A DNA stretch of 64,000 nt. Origin: an uncultured Actinomycetes bacterium (GTDB lineage Bacteria > Actinomycetota > Acidimicrobiia > Acidimicrobiales > RAAP-2). Shown piece by piece: positions 8,289-19,005 of the stretch. Every line of letters begins with the position of its first letter. The stretch's first letter is position 1. The stretch is taken from the NCBI GenBank assembly GCA_903825895.1, contig CAIKCI010000013.1, forward strand, positions 1 through 64,000, in the 5' to 3' direction. A model generated the notes under the pieces. That model was not told where the DNA came from, ran no database searches, and saw nothing but the letters and a program-made list of their open reading frames with translations. The position numbers were made by a program, and so were the translations under genes.

Positions 8289-11200
8289 CAAAGCTCGATG
8301 TAAATACTTTTGATCAGTTGCGCATCGGTTTGGCGACTGCGGACTCAATCCGTAGTTGGTCAAACGGAGAAGTAAAGAAGCCTGAGACGATCAACTATCG
8401 AACGCTGCGTCCTGAGAAGGACGGACTCTTCTGCGAGAAGATCTTTGGTCCTACCAAGGACTGGGAATGTTATTGCGGAAAGTACAAGCGAGTTCGTTTT
8501 AAAGGCATCATCTGCGAGCGTTGTGGTGTCGAAGTCACGCGGTCAAAGGTTCGTCGTGAGCGAATGGGCCACATCGAATTAGCGGCGCCAGTTGTTCACA
8601 TCTGGTACCTGCGAGGGACTCGTTCTTGGTTGGCCTATCTCTTGATGGGAACCGAACCACGCGAAGAACTCAAGGCTAAGCAGTTGGAAAAAGTCATCTA
8701 CTTCGCTGCCAACTTGGTGACATGGGTCGATGAAGACAAGCGTCACGCTGATCTTCCTGAACTCGAAGTCGAATTACGCGAAGAAGTCGCTGAAATTGAA
8801 AAGCGTCGTGACCTCGACCTCGACCGCCGCTTCAAAGCCCTCGAGGCCGAACTGGCTCAGATGGAAAAAGAAGGTGCGAAAGATACTGAGATCAAAGCGC
8901 GCCAACGACTGGTTGAAAAAGAAATCGGTTCAATGCGTGAGCGCTCCGATGACGAAATCGACATCGCCAAGCGTTCGCTCGACGAACTGAAGTCGCTGCA
9001 CAGCCGCAAGATCATCGAAGACGAACTGCTTTGGAGGGAACTCAAGATCCGCTATGAGGACTACTTCGAAGGTGGCATGGGTGCCGAAACGATCGTCTCG
9101 CTGATTGACCGCATTGACTTTGACTCAGAAGAGATCAAGTTGCGTGAAATGGTCGAAGCCGCCGATGGTCGCAAGCCCTTATCGGCGCAGCGTCGTCAAA
9201 AAGCCATCAAGCGTCTGAAGATCGTCTCGGCCTTCAACCGCCGCGACGAAAGCGGTCGTCGTATTAATGATCCTGCCGCAATGGTTCTTGGGGCAGTTCC
9301 GGTCATCCCACCAGACCTGCGCCCGATGGTGCAGCTTGACGGTGGACGATTTGCCACTTCTGACCTGAACGACCTTTACCGTCGGGTGATCAACCGAAAC
9401 AACCGTCTCAAGCGACTGTTGGACTTAGGCGCACCTGAGATCATTGTCAACAACGAGAAGCGCATGCTTCAAGAAGCCGTTGACGCGTTGTTCGACAACG
9501 GCCGTCGTGGACGCCCTGTCTCGGGACCGGGTAACCGTCCGTTGAAGTCACTTTCAGACATGTTGAAGGGGAAGCAAGGTCGTTTCCGCCAAAACCTGTT
9601 GGGTAAGCGAGTGGACTACTCGGGCCGTTCGGTCATCGTGGTTGGTCCAAACTTGCTGCTCCATCAGTGTGGTCTGCCCAAGTTGATGGCACTCGAACTC
9701 TTTAAGCCCTTCGTCATGAAGCGTTTGGTTGAGAAGGAACTCGCGCAAAACATCAAGTCGGCAAAGCGTATGGTCGAACGACGCAAGCCTCAAGTTTGGG
9801 ACGTGCTCGAAGACGTCATTAAAGAACACCCCGTGCTCTTGAACCGTGCACCAACGCTTCACCGTTTGGGTATCCAAGCATTTGAGCCACAGTTGGTCGA
9901 AGGAAAAGCCATTCAGATTCACCCCTTGGTCTGCACCGCGTTTAACGCAGACTTTGACGGTGACCAGATGGCGGTCCACCTTCCACTTTCAGCCGAAGCG
10001 CAAGCTGAAGCACGAGTGTTGATGCTGAGTGCGAATAATATTTTGTCGCCAGCAACGGGTCGTCCGATCACCGTTCCTTCGCAGGACATGGTCTTTGGTG
10101 CGTACTACTTAACCCTCGAGGTTGACGGTGCCAAGGGTGAAGGACTGGCGTTCCGCCATGTCTACGAAGTCGAAGCGGCCGTTGACGCGGGCGATGTCGC
10201 ACTTCACGCCAAGATTAACTTGCGTCCTGATGTTGACTCAGCTCTCGGTGACCGTTTGGTTGCTGCTGGTCATGTGCCCAACGACACGGGAATCCTCAGC
10301 ATTGAAACCACGCCTGGTCGCGTGCTCTTCAATGAGGGTCTTCCATTTGCGTTCCGCTACGTCAACACCTTGGTCGGAAAGAAGTCAACGCCGATTGGTG
10401 AGATTGTCGAAGAACTGACCGCTGGTTGGGGAAAGCAAGAAGTTGCAGCATCACTTGACCGCATCAAGGCGCTGGGCTTCCGCTATGCCTCACAGTCGGG
10501 TCTGACCGTTTCGATCAGCGACGTGCAGACTCCTCCTGAGAAGCAGGCGATTTTGGACCGCTACGAAAAGGAAGCCGAAAAGGCTGAGATGCAGTACAAG
10601 CGAGGCATCATTACTGACGACGAGCGTCGTCAAAAGGAAGTCGAGATCTGGACGAGTGCAAACTCTGAGGTCGGACAAGCCATGGAGAAGACGCTCTCAG
10701 GACTGACGTTCAATCCGCTCGACATGATGGTGGACTCAGGTGCTCGTGGTAATGCGCAGCAGATCCGACAGATTGCCGGCATGAAGGGCCTGGTTTCGAA
10801 CCCTCGTGGTGAAATGATTCCTCGTCCGATCAAGTCGAGTTTCCGTGAAGGCCTTTCGGTCTTGGAGTACTTCATCTCGACGCACGGTGCCCGAAAGGGT
10901 CTTGCTGACACTGCACTTCGTACCGCTGACTCTGGGTACCTAACTCGTCGTTTGGTTGACGTTGCGCAGGAACTGATCATTCGTGATCTCGACTGCGGCT
11001 CTATTCGTGGAATCTGGCTTGAAGAAATCGTGCCAGACACAGCAGGTAAGCGCTCCTACACGGAGACTCGTGCCTACGGTCGAGTAACGCTTGATGAGCT
11101 TGTCTTGGCAGACGGAACCGTGATTGCCGTTGGAACCATGCTGACCGATGAAGACGTCGCAGCGCTGCGTGATGACGCCGTCATTGACCGGATCCGTGTT

Positions 11201-12271
11201 CGCTCCACACTGACGTGTGAAGCAAGCAAGGGGATCTGCGCCGCTTGTTACGGACAGTCATTGGCAACCACCAACTTGATTGAGCTGGGTGAAGCCGTTG
11301 GCGTCATTGCCGCGCAGTCCATTGGTGAACCAGGAACGCAGTTAACCATGCGTACCTTCCACACCGGTGGAGTTGCAGGTTCTGACATCACCCACGGTCT
11401 TCCTCGAGTCGTTGAACTCTTCGAAGCGCGGACCCCGAAGGGTGCGGCAATCTTGGCGCACCACTCAGGTGTGGTTCGTATCGACGAAGAAGACAGTGGC
11501 CGAACGATCACGGTGGTTGCCGACGACGGAACCGAGCAAGTTGACTTGGTGCCGATTCGTGTGCACTTAGAAGTCAAGAACGGCCAAGAAGTCGCCGCAG
11601 GTGATGCACTGGTTGAAGGTCCAAAAGACCCGAAAGAACTCCTTGAGGTCAAGGGTGTCCGTGAGACGCAGCAGTACTTGGTCGAAGAAGTCCAGAAGGT
11701 CTACCGAGACCAGGGCGTGTCGATCCACGACAAGCACATCGAACTCATTGTTCGCCAGATGCTTCGCCGGGTCAATGTCGCTGATCCAGGTGACTCCTCG
11801 TTCTTGCCAGGCCAACAAGTCGATGCTCAGATCTACACCGAGGTCAACCGTGAACTTGTTGCCGAAGGCAAGAAGCCAGCGGAAGCTCGTGTTGAGTTGA
11901 TGGGGATCACCAAGGCCTCATTGGCAACCGACAGCTGGCTCTCAGCGGCCTCGTTCCAAGAGACCACCCGAGTCTTGACCGAAGCAGCCATTGAAGGCCG
12001 ATCGGACAACCTCTATGGTTTGAAGGAAAACATCATCATCGGCAAGCTCATCCCGGCTGGTTCTGGGATGGAGGACTATCGAACGATTCGTCTTGATATG
12101 CCTGACGCTGAACCCATCGTGGCCTATGGCCAAGAAGATGATGACCTGGCCGCTTGGCTTCTTGAAGGCTTCGAGGGAACCGATGAATCCCTTGAAATTG
12201 GGGCTTCTTGGACCGGCGACGCCCCTCAAGTCGATGAGGGACTGGGCGGCGGCGCTCAAGCCGGAGCGTGA
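8285..12271 (+). CDS. rpoC: DNA-directed RNA polymerase subunit beta'
   Basis: Catalytic subunit with the active-site Mg-binding loop [12 protein letters not shown] near residue 555. The N-terminal zinc site uses CYCGKYK and CERCG and the second zinc site uses CEAS...CAACYG. The 1328-residue length fits the actinobacterial form without the proteobacterial trigger-loop insertion. A coiled-coil-rich stretch at about 155-240 (many Glu, Lys and Arg) matches the actinobacterial N-terminal insertion. It overlaps rpoB by 4 nt. Confidence 0.97.
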   Translation: MTKLDVNTFDQLRIGLATADSIRSWSNGEVKKPETINYRTLRPEKDGLFCEKIFGPTKDWECYCGKYKRVRFKGIICERCGVEVTRSKVRRERMGHIELAAPVVHIWYLRGTRSWLAYLLMGTEPREELKAKQLEKVIYFAANLVTWVDEDKRHADLPELEVELREEVAEIEKRRDLDLDRRFKALEAELAQMEKEGAKDTEIKARQRLVEKEIGSMRERSDDEIDIAKRSLDELKSLHSRKIIEDELLWRELKIRYEDYFEGGMGAETIVSLIDRIDFDSEEIKLREMVEAADGRKPLSAQRRQKAIKRLKIVSAFNRRDESGRRINDPAAMVLGAVPVIPPDLRPMVQLDGGRFATSDLNDLYRRVINRNNRLKRLLDLGAPEIIVNNEKRMLQEAVDALFDNGRRGRPVSGPGNRPLKSLSDMLKGKQGRFRQNLLGKRVDYSGRSVIVVGPNLLLHQCGLPKLMALELFKPFVMKRLVEKELAQNIKSAKRMVERRKPQVWDVLEDVIKEHPVLLNRAPTLHRLGIQAFEPQLVEGKAIQIHPLVCTAFNADFDGDQMAVHLPLSAEAQAEARVLMLSANNILSPATGRPITVPSQDMVFGAYYLTLEVDGAKGEGLAFRHVYEVEAAVDAGDVALHAKINLRPDVDSALGDRLVAAGHVPNDTGILSIETTPGRVLFNEGLPFAFRYVNTLVGKKSTPIGEIVEELTAGWGKQEVAASLDRIKALGFRYASQSGLTVSISDVQTPPEKQAILDRYEKEAEKAEMQYKRGIITDDERRQKEVEIWTSANSEVGQAMEKTLSGLTFNPLDMMVDSGARGNAQQIRQIAGMKGLVSNPRGEMIPRPIKSSFREGLSVLEYFISTHGARKGLADTALRTADSGYLTRRLVDVAQELIIRDLDCGSIRGIWLEEIVPDTAGKRSYTETRAYGRVTLDELVLADGTVIAVGTMLTDEDVAALRDDAVIDRIRVRSTLTCEASKGICAACYGQSLATTNLIELGEAVGVIAAQSIGEPGTQLTMRTFHTGGVAGSDITHGLPRVVELFEARTPKGAAILAHHSGVVRIDEEDSGRTITVVADDGTEQVDLVPIRVHLEVKNGQEVAAGDALVEGPKDPKELLEVKGVRETQQYLVEEVQKVYRDQGVSIHDKHIELIVRQMLRRVNVADPGDSSFLPGQQVDAQIYTEVNRELVAEGKKPAEARVELMGITKASLATDSWLSAASFQETTRVLTEAAIEGRSDNLYGLKENIIIGKLIPAGSGMEDYRTIRLDMPDAEPIVAYGQEDDDLAAWLLEGFEGTDESLEIGASWTGDAPQVDEGLGGGAQAGA

Positions 12272-12319
12272 TCGTGATGGCGGCCAAGGCAGGGGAGCGA
12301 AGCCCTTCAAATCCCAGCG

Positions 12320-12350
12320 TTGGACGTACCCTCACTTTTGCGCCTAACAT
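12320..12350 (+). promoter_or_regulatory. str operon (rpsL) promoter
   Basis: TTGGAC, a 19-bp spacer and TAACAT. The spacer is 2 bp long relative to optimum. It leaves a leader of about 78 nt before rpsL. The -10 with its CC prefix (CCTAACATAG) is the same as at rplM. Confidence 0.45.
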
Positions 12351-12434
12351 AGAAAACCCTGCCCCGGGAGGTTGTGAGACCGTCCGAGCAGTGAACCCCC
12401 GGAAATGCAACGAAGAAAGTCGATGAGGTAACGC

Positions 12435-12806
12435 GTGCCCACAATTGAGCAGTTGGTTCGAAAAGGCCGACAAGCCAAGACCACCAAGACCAAGACGCCA
12501 GCGCTGAAAGGCGCGCCACAGCGTCGGGGCGTTTGCACTCGTGTGTACACGACGACACCAAAGAAGCCGAACTCAGCCCTTCGGAAGGTCGCGCGTGTGC
12601 GTCTGACAAGCGGTGTGGAGATCACGGCCTACATCCCAGGTGTTGGCCACAACCTCCAGGAGCACTCCATTGTGCTGGTTCGTGGTGGTCGTGTGAAAGA
12701 CCTTCCTGGTGTCCGTTACAAAGTCATTCGTGGCGCATTGGACACCTCTGGTGTGCGTGACCGTGAACAAGCCCGTAGCCGTTATGGCGCCAAAAAGGAA
12801 TCCTGA
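12435..12806 (+). CDS. rpsL: 30S ribosomal protein S12
   Basis: S12 sits at the decoding centre. It has 123 residues and the signatures [18 protein letters not shown] and [12 protein letters not shown]. Both lysines whose change gives streptomycin resistance (the K43 and K88 equivalents) are present. The start is GTG. The stop overlaps the rpsG start (TGATG). Confidence 0.97.
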   Translation: MPTIEQLVRKGRQAKTTKTKTPALKGAPQRRGVCTRVYTTTPKKPNSALRKVARVRLTSGVEITAYIPGVGHNLQEHSIVLVRGGRVKDLPGVRYKVIRGALDTSGVRDREQARSRYGAKKES

Positions 12807-13276
12807 TGCCGCGTAAAGGTCCCGCAATTCGTCGTGAACTCGCTCCTGACCCGGTCTACCGGTCAGTGCTCGTTACCCAAGTCACGAACAAGGTGCTCTC
12901 TCGCGGAAAGCGAACGATCGCTGAGCGCATTGTCTACACCGCCCTCGACACTGTCAAGGAGCGTACGGACTCAGACCCCGTTGCTGTCTTGAAGCGTGCG
13001 GTTGAAAACGTCCGCCCTGAGCTGGAAGTGCGTAGCCGTCGTGTTGGTGGAGCGACCTACCAAGTTCCGGTCGAAGTTCGCCCTCGTCGTGCCACCACAT
13101 TGGCGATTCGTTGGTTGGTGAGCTACAGCCAAGGACGTCGTGAGAAGACGATGGCAGAGCGTTTGGCAAATGAAATTCTGGATGCGTCGAATGGCGTCGG
13201 TGCTTCAGTAAAGCGACGTGAAGACCTCCATAAAATGGCGGAAGCTAACAAGGCCTTTGCTCACTACCGTTGGTAG
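12806..13276 (+). CDS. rpsG: 30S ribosomal protein S7
   Basis: S7 nucleates the 30S head and in many bacteria autoregulates the str operon. It has 156 residues. It starts [18 protein letters not shown] and carries [24 protein letters not shown], the family signature. It is translationally coupled to rpsL by a 1-nt overlap. Confidence 0.97.
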   Translation: MPRKGPAIRRELAPDPVYRSVLVTQVTNKVLSRGKRTIAERIVYTALDTVKERTDSDPVAVLKRAVENVRPELEVRSRRVGGATYQVPVEVRPRRATTLAIRWLVSYSQGRREKTMAERLANEILDASNGVGASVKRREDLHKMAEANKAFAHYRW

Positions 13277-13325
13277 ACACGGCAAGAAGACGTTGACACC
13301 CCCCCTTTAAGAAAAGACTGGACGA

Positions 13326-15422
13326 ATGGCAGACGTATCCCCACGCAAAATCTCCCTCGAAAATACGAGAAACATTGGCATCATGGCCCACATCGACGCG
13401 GGAAAAACCACGACCACTGAGCGCATTCTGTACTACACGGGGAAGAACTACAAGATCGGTGAAGTCCACGAAGGTGCGGCCACCATGGACTGGATGGTCC
13501 AAGAGCAAGAGCGTGGAATCACCATCACCTCTGCTGCGACGACGTGTATGTGGAACGATCACATCATCAACATCATTGACACTCCGGGACACGTTGACTT
13601 TACGGTTGAAGTGGAGCGTTCGCTGCGAGTCCTTGACGGCGCCGTGGCAGTCTTTGACGCCGTGGCTGGTGTAGAACCCCAAACTGAAACGGTGTGGCGT
13701 CAGGCCAACAAGTACAACGTTCCTCGGATCTGTTTCGTGAACAAGATGGACCGAACCGGTGCCGACTTCGCCCGCTGTGTCGAAATGATTATCGATCGTC
13801 TTGACTGCGTGACCGCAGTTATCCAACTTCCTATTGGTGCTGAAGGAGACTTCCTCGGCGTGGTTGACCTCGTGAGCAACAACGCACTGGTCTGGGAAGA
13901 AGGAATGGGTGAGGACTTCAAAGCCGTTGACATTCCTGACAACTTGAAAGCCGCCGCTGAAGAAGCTCGTCAAAACTTGATTGATGTTGTCTCAAACTAC
14001 GACGACAACGTGATGGAGAAGTACTTAGGCGACGAAGAAGTCACCGCAGATGATCTCAAAGCAGCGCTGCGAACGGGAACGCTCGCCGGCTCTATTGTGC
14101 CGATCCTCTGTGGTTCAGCATTTAAGAACAAGGGTGTCCAGCCCATGCTTGACGCAGTGGTTGATTTCCTTCCTTCTCCTTTGGACATCCCTCCCACGGA
14201 GGGAATCAAGCCAGGGAAGGCCGAAGAGGAAATAACCCGTGAACACAGCGACGATGCTCCTTTCTCTGCTTTAGCCTTCAAAATCATGACCGACCCTTAT
14301 GTCGGCAAGCTCACCTACCTGCGGGTGTACTCGGGCACCTTGGAAAAAGGTGGCACCGTCGAGAACACCACAAAGGGCAAGAAAGAGCGTATTGGTCGCC
14401 TTTTGCAGATGCACGCCAATACCCGTGAAGATGTCGATGTTGTCCGTACTGGAGACATCATTGCAGCGGTCGGGATGAAGCAGACCACGACGGGTGACTC
14501 GCTCGCAGACCCGGCTAACCCCATCATCCTCGAGGCGTTGGAGTTTCCTGAGCCCGTTATCCACGTAGCTGTTGAACCCAAGACTAAGGCTGACCAAGAC
14601 AAGCTGTCGAAGGCCCTCTATGCCTTGAGCGAAGAAGACCCGACCTTCCGTGTCCGCAGTGACGAAGAGACGAACCAGACCGTTATTTCGGGAATGGGTG
14701 AGTTGCACCTCGAAGTCCTCGTTGACCGAATGTTGCGAGAATTCAGCGTGGATGCCAACGTTGGTAAGCCCCAGGTGGCCTATCGAGAGACCATTCGGAA
14801 CAAGGTTGAGAAGATCGAAGAGAAGTATGTCCGCCAGACCGGTGGTAAGGGTCAGTACGGCCACGTTGTCATCTCCTTTGAGCCCACGGGCCCAGGTGGA
14901 GGTTACGAGTTCGTCGACGCCATTACCGGTGGTGTGATCCCCAAGGAATACATCGGCTCGATCGACCAGGGGATCCGTGAGGCCTTGACGTCGGGCGTTT
15001 TGGCTGGCTACCCCATGGTGGACGTCAAAGTGACCTTGACCTACGGCTCCTATCACGACGTTGACTCTTCTGAAATGGCGTTCAAAATCGCTGGTTCACT
15101 GGCCGTTAAAAAAGCCGCCCGAGCTGCTCGCCCGGTTCTCTTGGAGCCAGTGATGGCCGTCGAAGTGGTGACGCCTGATGACTACATGGGAGACGTTATT
15201 GGTGACCTTTCTTCACGCCGTGGGCGGGTAGAAGGCATGGATCAACGGGGAAATAGCCAGGTTATTCATGCCCAGGTTCCCTTGGCCGATATGTTCGGCT
15301 ACGCTACCGATCTGCGCTCTCGTACTCAGGGGAGAGCAACGTATTCAATGCAATTTGAGGCCTACAACGAAGTGCCAGAGGCGGTTTCGAAAGAAATCAT
15401 CGCTCGGGCAACGGGAGAGTAG
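13326..15422 (+). CDS. fusA: Elongation factor G
   Basis: Translocation GTPase of 698 residues. G1 is [15 protein letters not shown], the switch I region has [12 protein letters not shown]3 is DTPGHVDF and G4 is NKMDRTGAD. Domains II-V follow, with the C-terminal [15 protein letters not shown] and GDLSSRRG motifs. It is a standard EF-G rather than the mitochondrial-type or Tet-type paralogue. It lies between rpsG and tuf. Confidence 0.97.
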   Translation: MADVSPRKISLENTRNIGIMAHIDAGKTTTTERILYYTGKNYKIGEVHEGAATMDWMVQEQERGITITSAATTCMWNDHIINIIDTPGHVDFTVEVERSLRVLDGAVAVFDAVAGVEPQTETVWRQANKYNVPRICFVNKMDRTGADFARCVEMIIDRLDCVTAVIQLPIGAEGDFLGVVDLVSNNALVWEEGMGEDFKAVDIPDNLKAAAEEARQNLIDVVSNYDDNVMEKYLGDEEVTADDLKAALRTGTLAGSIVPILCGSAFKNKGVQPMLDAVVDFLPSPLDIPPTEGIKPGKAEEEITREHSDDAPFSALAFKIMTDPYVGKLTYLRVYSGTLEKGGTVENTTKGKKERIGRLLQMHANTREDVDVVRTGDIIAAVGMKQTTTGDSLADPANPIILEALEFPEPVIHVAVEPKTKADQDKLSKALYALSEEDPTFRVRSDEETNQTVISGMGELHLEVLVDRMLREFSVDANVGKPQVAYRETIRNKVEKIEEKYVRQTGGKGQYGHVVISFEPTGPGGGYEFVDAITGGVIPKEYIGSIDQGIREALTSGVLAGYPMVDVKVTLTYGSYHDVDSSEMAFKIAGSLAVKKAARAARPVLLEPVMAVEVVTPDDYMGDVIGDLSSRRGRVEGMDQRGNSQVIHAQVPLADMFGYATDLRSRTQGRATYSMQFEAYNEVPEAVSKEIIARATGE

Positions 15423-15578
15423 GTCTCTCGGGGAAACCCGGATCAGTTGAGAAGATTTCTAACAACCATCGCCCCGCTGGAAATCAGCGTGCGCTGGACG
15501 TGAGAAAATAGAAAACAAGTAAACGACATGGCGGACTCGAAAGGGTTCCGCCCGAAACCAGGGAGAGGTTCCCGCATC
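15423..15578 (+). other. fusA-tuf intergenic region
   Basis: 156 bp with two small hairpins: CGGG-GAAA-CCCG at 15429-15440 and CGCTG-gaaat-CAGCG at 15475-15489. No convincing promoter pair is seen. An ATG at 15528 is in frame with tuf but would add 17 residues not found in EF-Tu. Confidence 0.4.
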
Positions 15579-16766
15579 ATGGCAAAGCAGAAGTTCGAGC
15601 GAAATAAGCCGCACGTCAACATCGGAACAATGGGTCACATTGACCATGGAAAGACGACGCTGACTGCCGCAATCACCAAGGTACTGTCCGACGCCAACCC
15701 TGGTACGGAATTCACGCCATTCGACATGATCGACAAGGCGCCTGAAGAGCGTCAGCGTGGTATCACGATTTCAATTGCTCACGTTGAGTATGAGACGGCG
15801 AACCGTCACTACGCCCACGTGGACATGCCGGGTCACGCTGACTACATCAAGAACATGATCACTGGTGCCGCGCAGATTGATGGAGCCATCTTGGTGGTTT
15901 CGGCGGCTGATGGACCTATGCCTCAGACCCGTGAGCACGTGCTTCTGGCACGTCAGGTCGGTGTGCCGTTCATCGTGGTTGCCCTCAACAAGTCCGACAC
16001 GGTCGACGACCCTGAGCTCTTGGAGCTCGTGGAGTTGGAAATCCGTGAACTCTTGAACGAGTACGAATTCCCTGGTGATGACACCCCAATCGTGAGTGTT
16101 TCAGCGCTGAAGGCTCTGGAGGGCGACGCCGACTGGGCAGCCAAGATTCTCGAATTGATGGAATCAGTTGACTCCTACATTCCAGAGCCAGAGCGTGACG
16201 TTACGAAGCCATTCTTGATGCCAGTTGAAGACGTTATGTCAATTACTGGTCGTGGCACGGTTGTGACTGGAAAAGTTGAGCTTGGAATCGTTAACGTCGG
16301 TGACGAAGTTGAGATCGTTGGTCTGAAGGACACCGAGAAGACGACCGTGACCGGAATTGAAATGTTCCGTAAGCTTCTTGACCAAGGTCAAGCCGGTGAC
16401 AATGTTGGTGTGCTTCTTCGTGGAACGAAGAAGGAAGACGTTGAGCGTGGACAGGTTCTCTGCAAGCCAGGGTCAATCACCCCGCACACTGACTTTGAAG
16501 CCAGCGTGTACGTGTTGACCAAGGAAGAAGGAGGCCGTCACAAGCCCTTCTTCTCGAACTACCGTCCTCAGTTCTACTTCCGTACGACTGACGTCACCGG
16601 TTCGATTGAACTGCCTTCAGGCACCGAAATGGTGATGCCTGGTGACAACACCGAGATGACCGTGACGCTGGGCAAGCCCATCGCTATGGACGAAGGCCTT
16701 CGATTCGCTATCCGTGAGGGTGGCCGAACTGTTGGTGCCGGTCGAGTCGTCAAGATTCTCAAGTAG
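15579..16766 (+). CDS. tuf: Elongation factor Tu
   Basis: Delivers aminoacyl-tRNA to the ribosome. The start at 15579 gives [20 protein letters not shown], the conserved EF-Tu beginning, and 395 residues. GGGAGAGG lies 10 nt upstream. G1 is [10 protein letters not shown]3 is DMPGHADY and G4 is NKSD. The domain III end is [14 protein letters not shown]. Only one tuf copy is present in the window. Confidence 0.97.
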   Translation: MAKQKFERNKPHVNIGTMGHIDHGKTTLTAAITKVLSDANPGTEFTPFDMIDKAPEERQRGITISIAHVEYETANRHYAHVDMPGHADYIKNMITGAAQIDGAILVVSAADGPMPQTREHVLLARQVGVPFIVVALNKSDTVDDPELLELVELEIRELLNEYEFPGDDTPIVSVSALKALEGDADWAAKILELMESVDSYIPEPERDVTKPFLMPVEDVMSITGRGTVVTGKVELGIVNVGDEVEIVGLKDTEKTTVTGIEMFRKLLDQGQAGDNVGVLLRGTKKEDVERGQVLCKPGSITPHTDFEASVYVLTKEEGGRHKPFFSNYRPQFYFRTTDVTGSIELPSGTEMVMPGDNTEMTVTLGKPIAMDEGLRFAIREGGRTVGAGRVVKILK

Positions 16767-16797
16767 TTCACCAAACTAGGTAAAAGGACCATCCTCC

Positions 16798-17109
16798 ATG
16801 GCAGCACAGAAGATCCGTATCAGGCTGAAAGCCTATGACCACGAAATTCTCGATCAATCGACCGAGAAGATCGTGCAAACGGTTCTTCGTACCCAAGCCA
16901 AGATCCAGGGTCCGATCCCTTTACCCACCGAGAAGCACCGGTACACGGTTATTCGAAGCCCCCACAAATACAAAGACTCACGTGAGCACTTTGAGATGCG
17001 GGTGCACAAGCGTTTGGTGGACATTATCGAGCACACCCCAAAGACGGTCGACTCGCTTCAGCGTCTCGATCTGCCAGCTGGGGTCGATATCGAGATCAAG
17101 ATTCAGTAA
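16798..17109 (+). CDS. rpsJ: 30S ribosomal protein S10 (NusE)
   Basis: S10 is part of the 30S head and, as NusE, joins NusG and Rho or antitermination complexes. It has 103 residues with [15 protein letters not shown] and the signature [16 protein letters not shown]. It lies 31 bp after tuf, so it probably belongs to the str transcript. It is separated from rplC by 247 bp containing a hairpin, promoter and leader, whereas S10 operons are usually contiguous. Confidence 0.97.
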   Translation: MAAQKIRIRLKAYDHEILDQSTEKIVQTVLRTQAKIQGPIPLPTEKHRYTVIRSPHKYKDSREHFEMRVHKRLVDIIEHTPKTVDSLQRLDLPAGVDIEIKIQ

Positions 17110-17114
17110 TTCTT

Positions 17115-17166
17115 AGACCTTTTCTGGCGTCGAGTCCCCAATTGGCGGGCTCGGCCCAGAAGGTCT
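17115..17166 (+). terminator. rpsJ downstream hairpin overlapping the rplC promoter
   Basis: A long imperfect hairpin. Paired blocks in order are AGACCTT, CTGG, CGAG and CCC, an 8-nt loop CAATTGGC, then GGG, CTCG, CCAG and AAGGTCT. That gives about 18 pairs with small bulges. There is no U tract. The 3' half overlaps the -35, spacer and -10 of the rplC promoter. Confidence 0.5.
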
Positions 17167-17171
17167 AGAGT
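17142..17171 (+). promoter_or_regulatory. rplC (S10/spc) promoter
   Basis: TTGGCG (17142-17147), an 18-bp spacer and TAGAGT (17166-17171). The -35 is embedded in CCAATTGG (17138-17145), exactly as at rplJ, and the spacing is identical. It would start transcription near 17178, giving a leader of about 180 nt. Confidence 0.6.
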
Positions 17172-17177
17172 AAGTAG

Positions 17178-17356
17178 CCCTGCCCGCAAGGGTGGGAATC
17201 AAAAATCGAGAAATCGGTTTTTGGACAGATGACGTGCTTGGCAGCCTGGGAAACCAGGGACACCAAGCCAAAAAAGATCGAGCGCTCCGCTCGGGGGATC
17301 CCGAGAGGAGCGTTTTCTTGTCGGCTGAGAGGTCGAGGATAAGGAAGGGTTGCAAC
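17178..17356 (+). ncRNA. Structured leader of the rplC operon
   Basis: The untranslated leader has a hairpin with a GAAA tetraloop at 17236-17268 (GCTTGG/CCAAGC outer, CCTGG/CCAGG inner). A second hairpin follows at 17283-17312 (CGCTCC/GGAGCG outer, CTCGGG/CCCGAG inner, loop GGAT) and runs directly into TTTTCTT. The second resembles an intrinsic terminator 44 nt before the rplC start, so this may be an attenuator or an L3/L4-responsive element. The regulatory role is inferred. Confidence 0.5.
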
Positions 17357-18025
17357 GTGGCAACGAAGGCGATTGTCGGCGAGAAGGTCGGCATGACACA
17401 AATCTGGGACGAGGAAAACCGCGCGGTCCCGGTGACGGTGGTCAAGGTCGCGCCTGTCCGCATTGTTCAGGTCAAGACGCCTGAGACTGATGGCTACTCC
17501 GCACTTCAAGTGACCTGGGGTACCAAGCGTGCGTCCACCCTGAACGCTCCTGAGACTGGTCACTTTGATAAGGCCGGTGTGCAAGCGGGTACCAAGTTGG
17601 TAGAACTGCGTCTTGAAGACGTTGCTGACTACCAAGTCGGTCAAGAGATTACCGCAGAGATTTTTGAAAAAGGCGAGCGCATCGACGCAACCGCCGTTTC
17701 TAAAGGAAAAGGTTTTGCCGGTGGAATGAAGCGCCACAACTTTAAGGGTCAAGGCGCATCCCACGGTAACCACAAGGCCCACCGAGCTCCTGGTTCAATC
17801 GGTGGTTGTGCGACACCCGGTCGAGTGTTCAAAGGAACCAAGATGGCCGGTCGTATGGGTGGCAATCAAGTCACCACGATGAACCTTGAAATCGTTGGTG
17901 CTGACCCAGAGCGTGAGATTGTTCTCGTCAAGGGTGCGGTACCTGGACCACGTGGTGGCGTTGTCGTTCTTCGTAACTCTGTCAAAGTGGCGACACCTGC
18001 TGGTAGGTCTGGAGGTTCCAAGTGA
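17357..18025 (+). CDS. rplC: 50S ribosomal protein L3
   Basis: L3 is an early 23S rRNA-binding protein near the peptidyl transferase centre. The 222-residue form starts at a GTG (VATKAIVGEKVGMTQIW, read as Met), with AAGGAAGG 8 nt upstream. The signature RHNFKGQGASHGNHKAHRAP is present. The frame is open further upstream through the leader, but that stretch is RNA structure, not L3. It overlaps rplD by GTGA. Confidence 0.97.
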   Translation: MATKAIVGEKVGMTQIWDEENRAVPVTVVKVAPVRIVQVKTPETDGYSALQVTWGTKRASTLNAPETGHFDKAGVQAGTKLVELRLEDVADYQVGQEITAEIFEKGERIDATAVSKGKGFAGGMKRHNFKGQGASHGNHKAHRAPGSIGGCATPGRVFKGTKMAGRMGGNQVTTMNLEIVGADPEREIVLVKGAVPGPRGGVVVLRNSVKVATPAGRSGGSK

Positions 18026-18702
18026 GCGAAACATTGACCTTACGTGGACCGATCAAAAAAGATCGCCCAGCTCCCGCAAAGCGAAGCGTTGAGCGTAAAG
18101 ATATTGCCGGCAAGGTGCTCGGCACCGTAGATCTCGATCCCAAACTGTTTGGGATCGAACCAAACAAAGCAGTACTCCACCAAGTGATCACGGCACAACT
18201 TGCCGCTAAACGATCAGGTACGCAGTCAACCAAGACTCGCGCGGAAGTGCGCGGTGGCGGAGCCAAGCCCTTCCGTCAAAAGGGAACAGGACGAGCCCGT
18301 CAAGGTTCAAGCCGAGCGCCATCAATGGTCGGTGGTGGTGTTGCGTTAGGTCCGAAACCTCGGAGTTATGCCCAGAACACCCCGAAGAAGATGGTCCGGC
18401 TCGCTCTTCGATCGGCACTGTCTGACCGGGCAAGCGAAGGCAAAGTAGCCCTGGTTGACAAGTACTCCTGGAACGAGCCAAAGACCAAAGATGCCGTTGC
18501 TGCGCTCAAGGCATTAGGTCTTGATGGCACCGTGCTCATCGTCTTAGGAGACGAAGACTTTGAAGCTGCGTTGAGTTTCCGAAACCTGCCACACGTCACC
18601 CCGGTGGCGATGGGTGAGATCAACGCCTATGACATCATCAAGTGTGACTGGGTCCTCTTTACCGACGAGACTCTCCCAACGAGCGACGAGGTTGATGACT
18701 GA
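18022..18702 (+). CDS. rplD: 50S ribosomal protein L4
   Basis: L4 lines the exit tunnel. It has 226 residues with the tunnel-loop region TRAEVRGGGAKPFRQKGTGR ARQGSSRAP and a conserved C-terminal domain. In gammaproteobacteria L4 also autoregulates the S10 operon, which is of interest given the leader here. The start is GTG overlapping the rplC stop by 4 nt. An N-terminal extension of about 20 residues (SETLTLRGPIKKDRPAPAKR) is present. Confidence 0.96.
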   Translation: MSETLTLRGPIKKDRPAPAKRSVERKDIAGKVLGTVDLDPKLFGIEPNKAVLHQVITAQLAAKRSGTQSTKTRAEVRGGGAKPFRQKGTGRARQGSSRAPSMVGGGVALGPKPRSYAQNTPKKMVRLALRSALSDRASEGKVALVDKYSWNEPKTKDAVAALKALGLDGTVLIVLGDEDFEAALSFRNLPHVTPVAMGEINAYDIIKCDWVLFTDETLPTSDEVDD

Positions 18703-18992
18703 TGCGTGATCCAATGTCCGTTCTTGTCTCTCCCGTTGTGTCGGAGAAGACCTACACCTTGATGGATCAAGGAACCTATGTGTTCGTTGTTGACTCTTCA
18801 GCCACCAAGATCGATGTGCGGAACGCCGTCGAGCAAGCGTTTGGCGTCAAAGTGAAGAACGTCAACACATTGAACCGTAAGGGGAAGACCACTCGTAATC
18901 GCCGCACGAACACCACAGGCTCACGACCGAACACGAAGCGCGCCTTCGTGACGCTCCAAGCCGGTGACTCGATCGATTTGTTCGAGAACTAG
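18702..18992 (+). CDS. rplW: 50S ribosomal protein L23
   Basis: L23 sits at the tunnel exit and docks trigger factor and SRP. It has 96 residues with [20 protein letters not shown] and [20 protein letters not shown]. The start overlaps the rplD stop (TGATG). A second in-frame ATG (18714) gives MSVLVSP and cannot be ruled out. Confidence 0.96.
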   Translation: MRDPMSVLVSPVVSEKTYTLMDQGTYVFVVDSSATKIDVRNAVEQAFGVKVKNVNTLNRKGKTTRNRRTNTTGSRPNTKRAFVTLQAGDSIDLFEN

Positions 18993-19005
18993 AGAGAGAA
19001 GATTC

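Noticed and set aside
12344-12625. Minus-strand frames over the rpsL region
   Set aside because: They are shadows of rpsL and its leader in other frames; no ribosome binding site or recognisable protein.
13245-13973. 242-codon minus-strand frame opposite fusA
   Set aside because: It is antisense to a highly conserved gene. Its length follows from codon usage on the sense strand.
15528-15578. Earlier ATG for tuf
   Set aside because: The added 17 residues are not part of EF-Tu, and the ATG at 15579 has a Shine-Dalgarno and the conserved N-terminus.
17192-17356. Upstream extension of rplC (55 extra codons)
   Set aside because: The extension would translate the structured leader. L3 homology and AAGGAAGG support the GTG at 17357.
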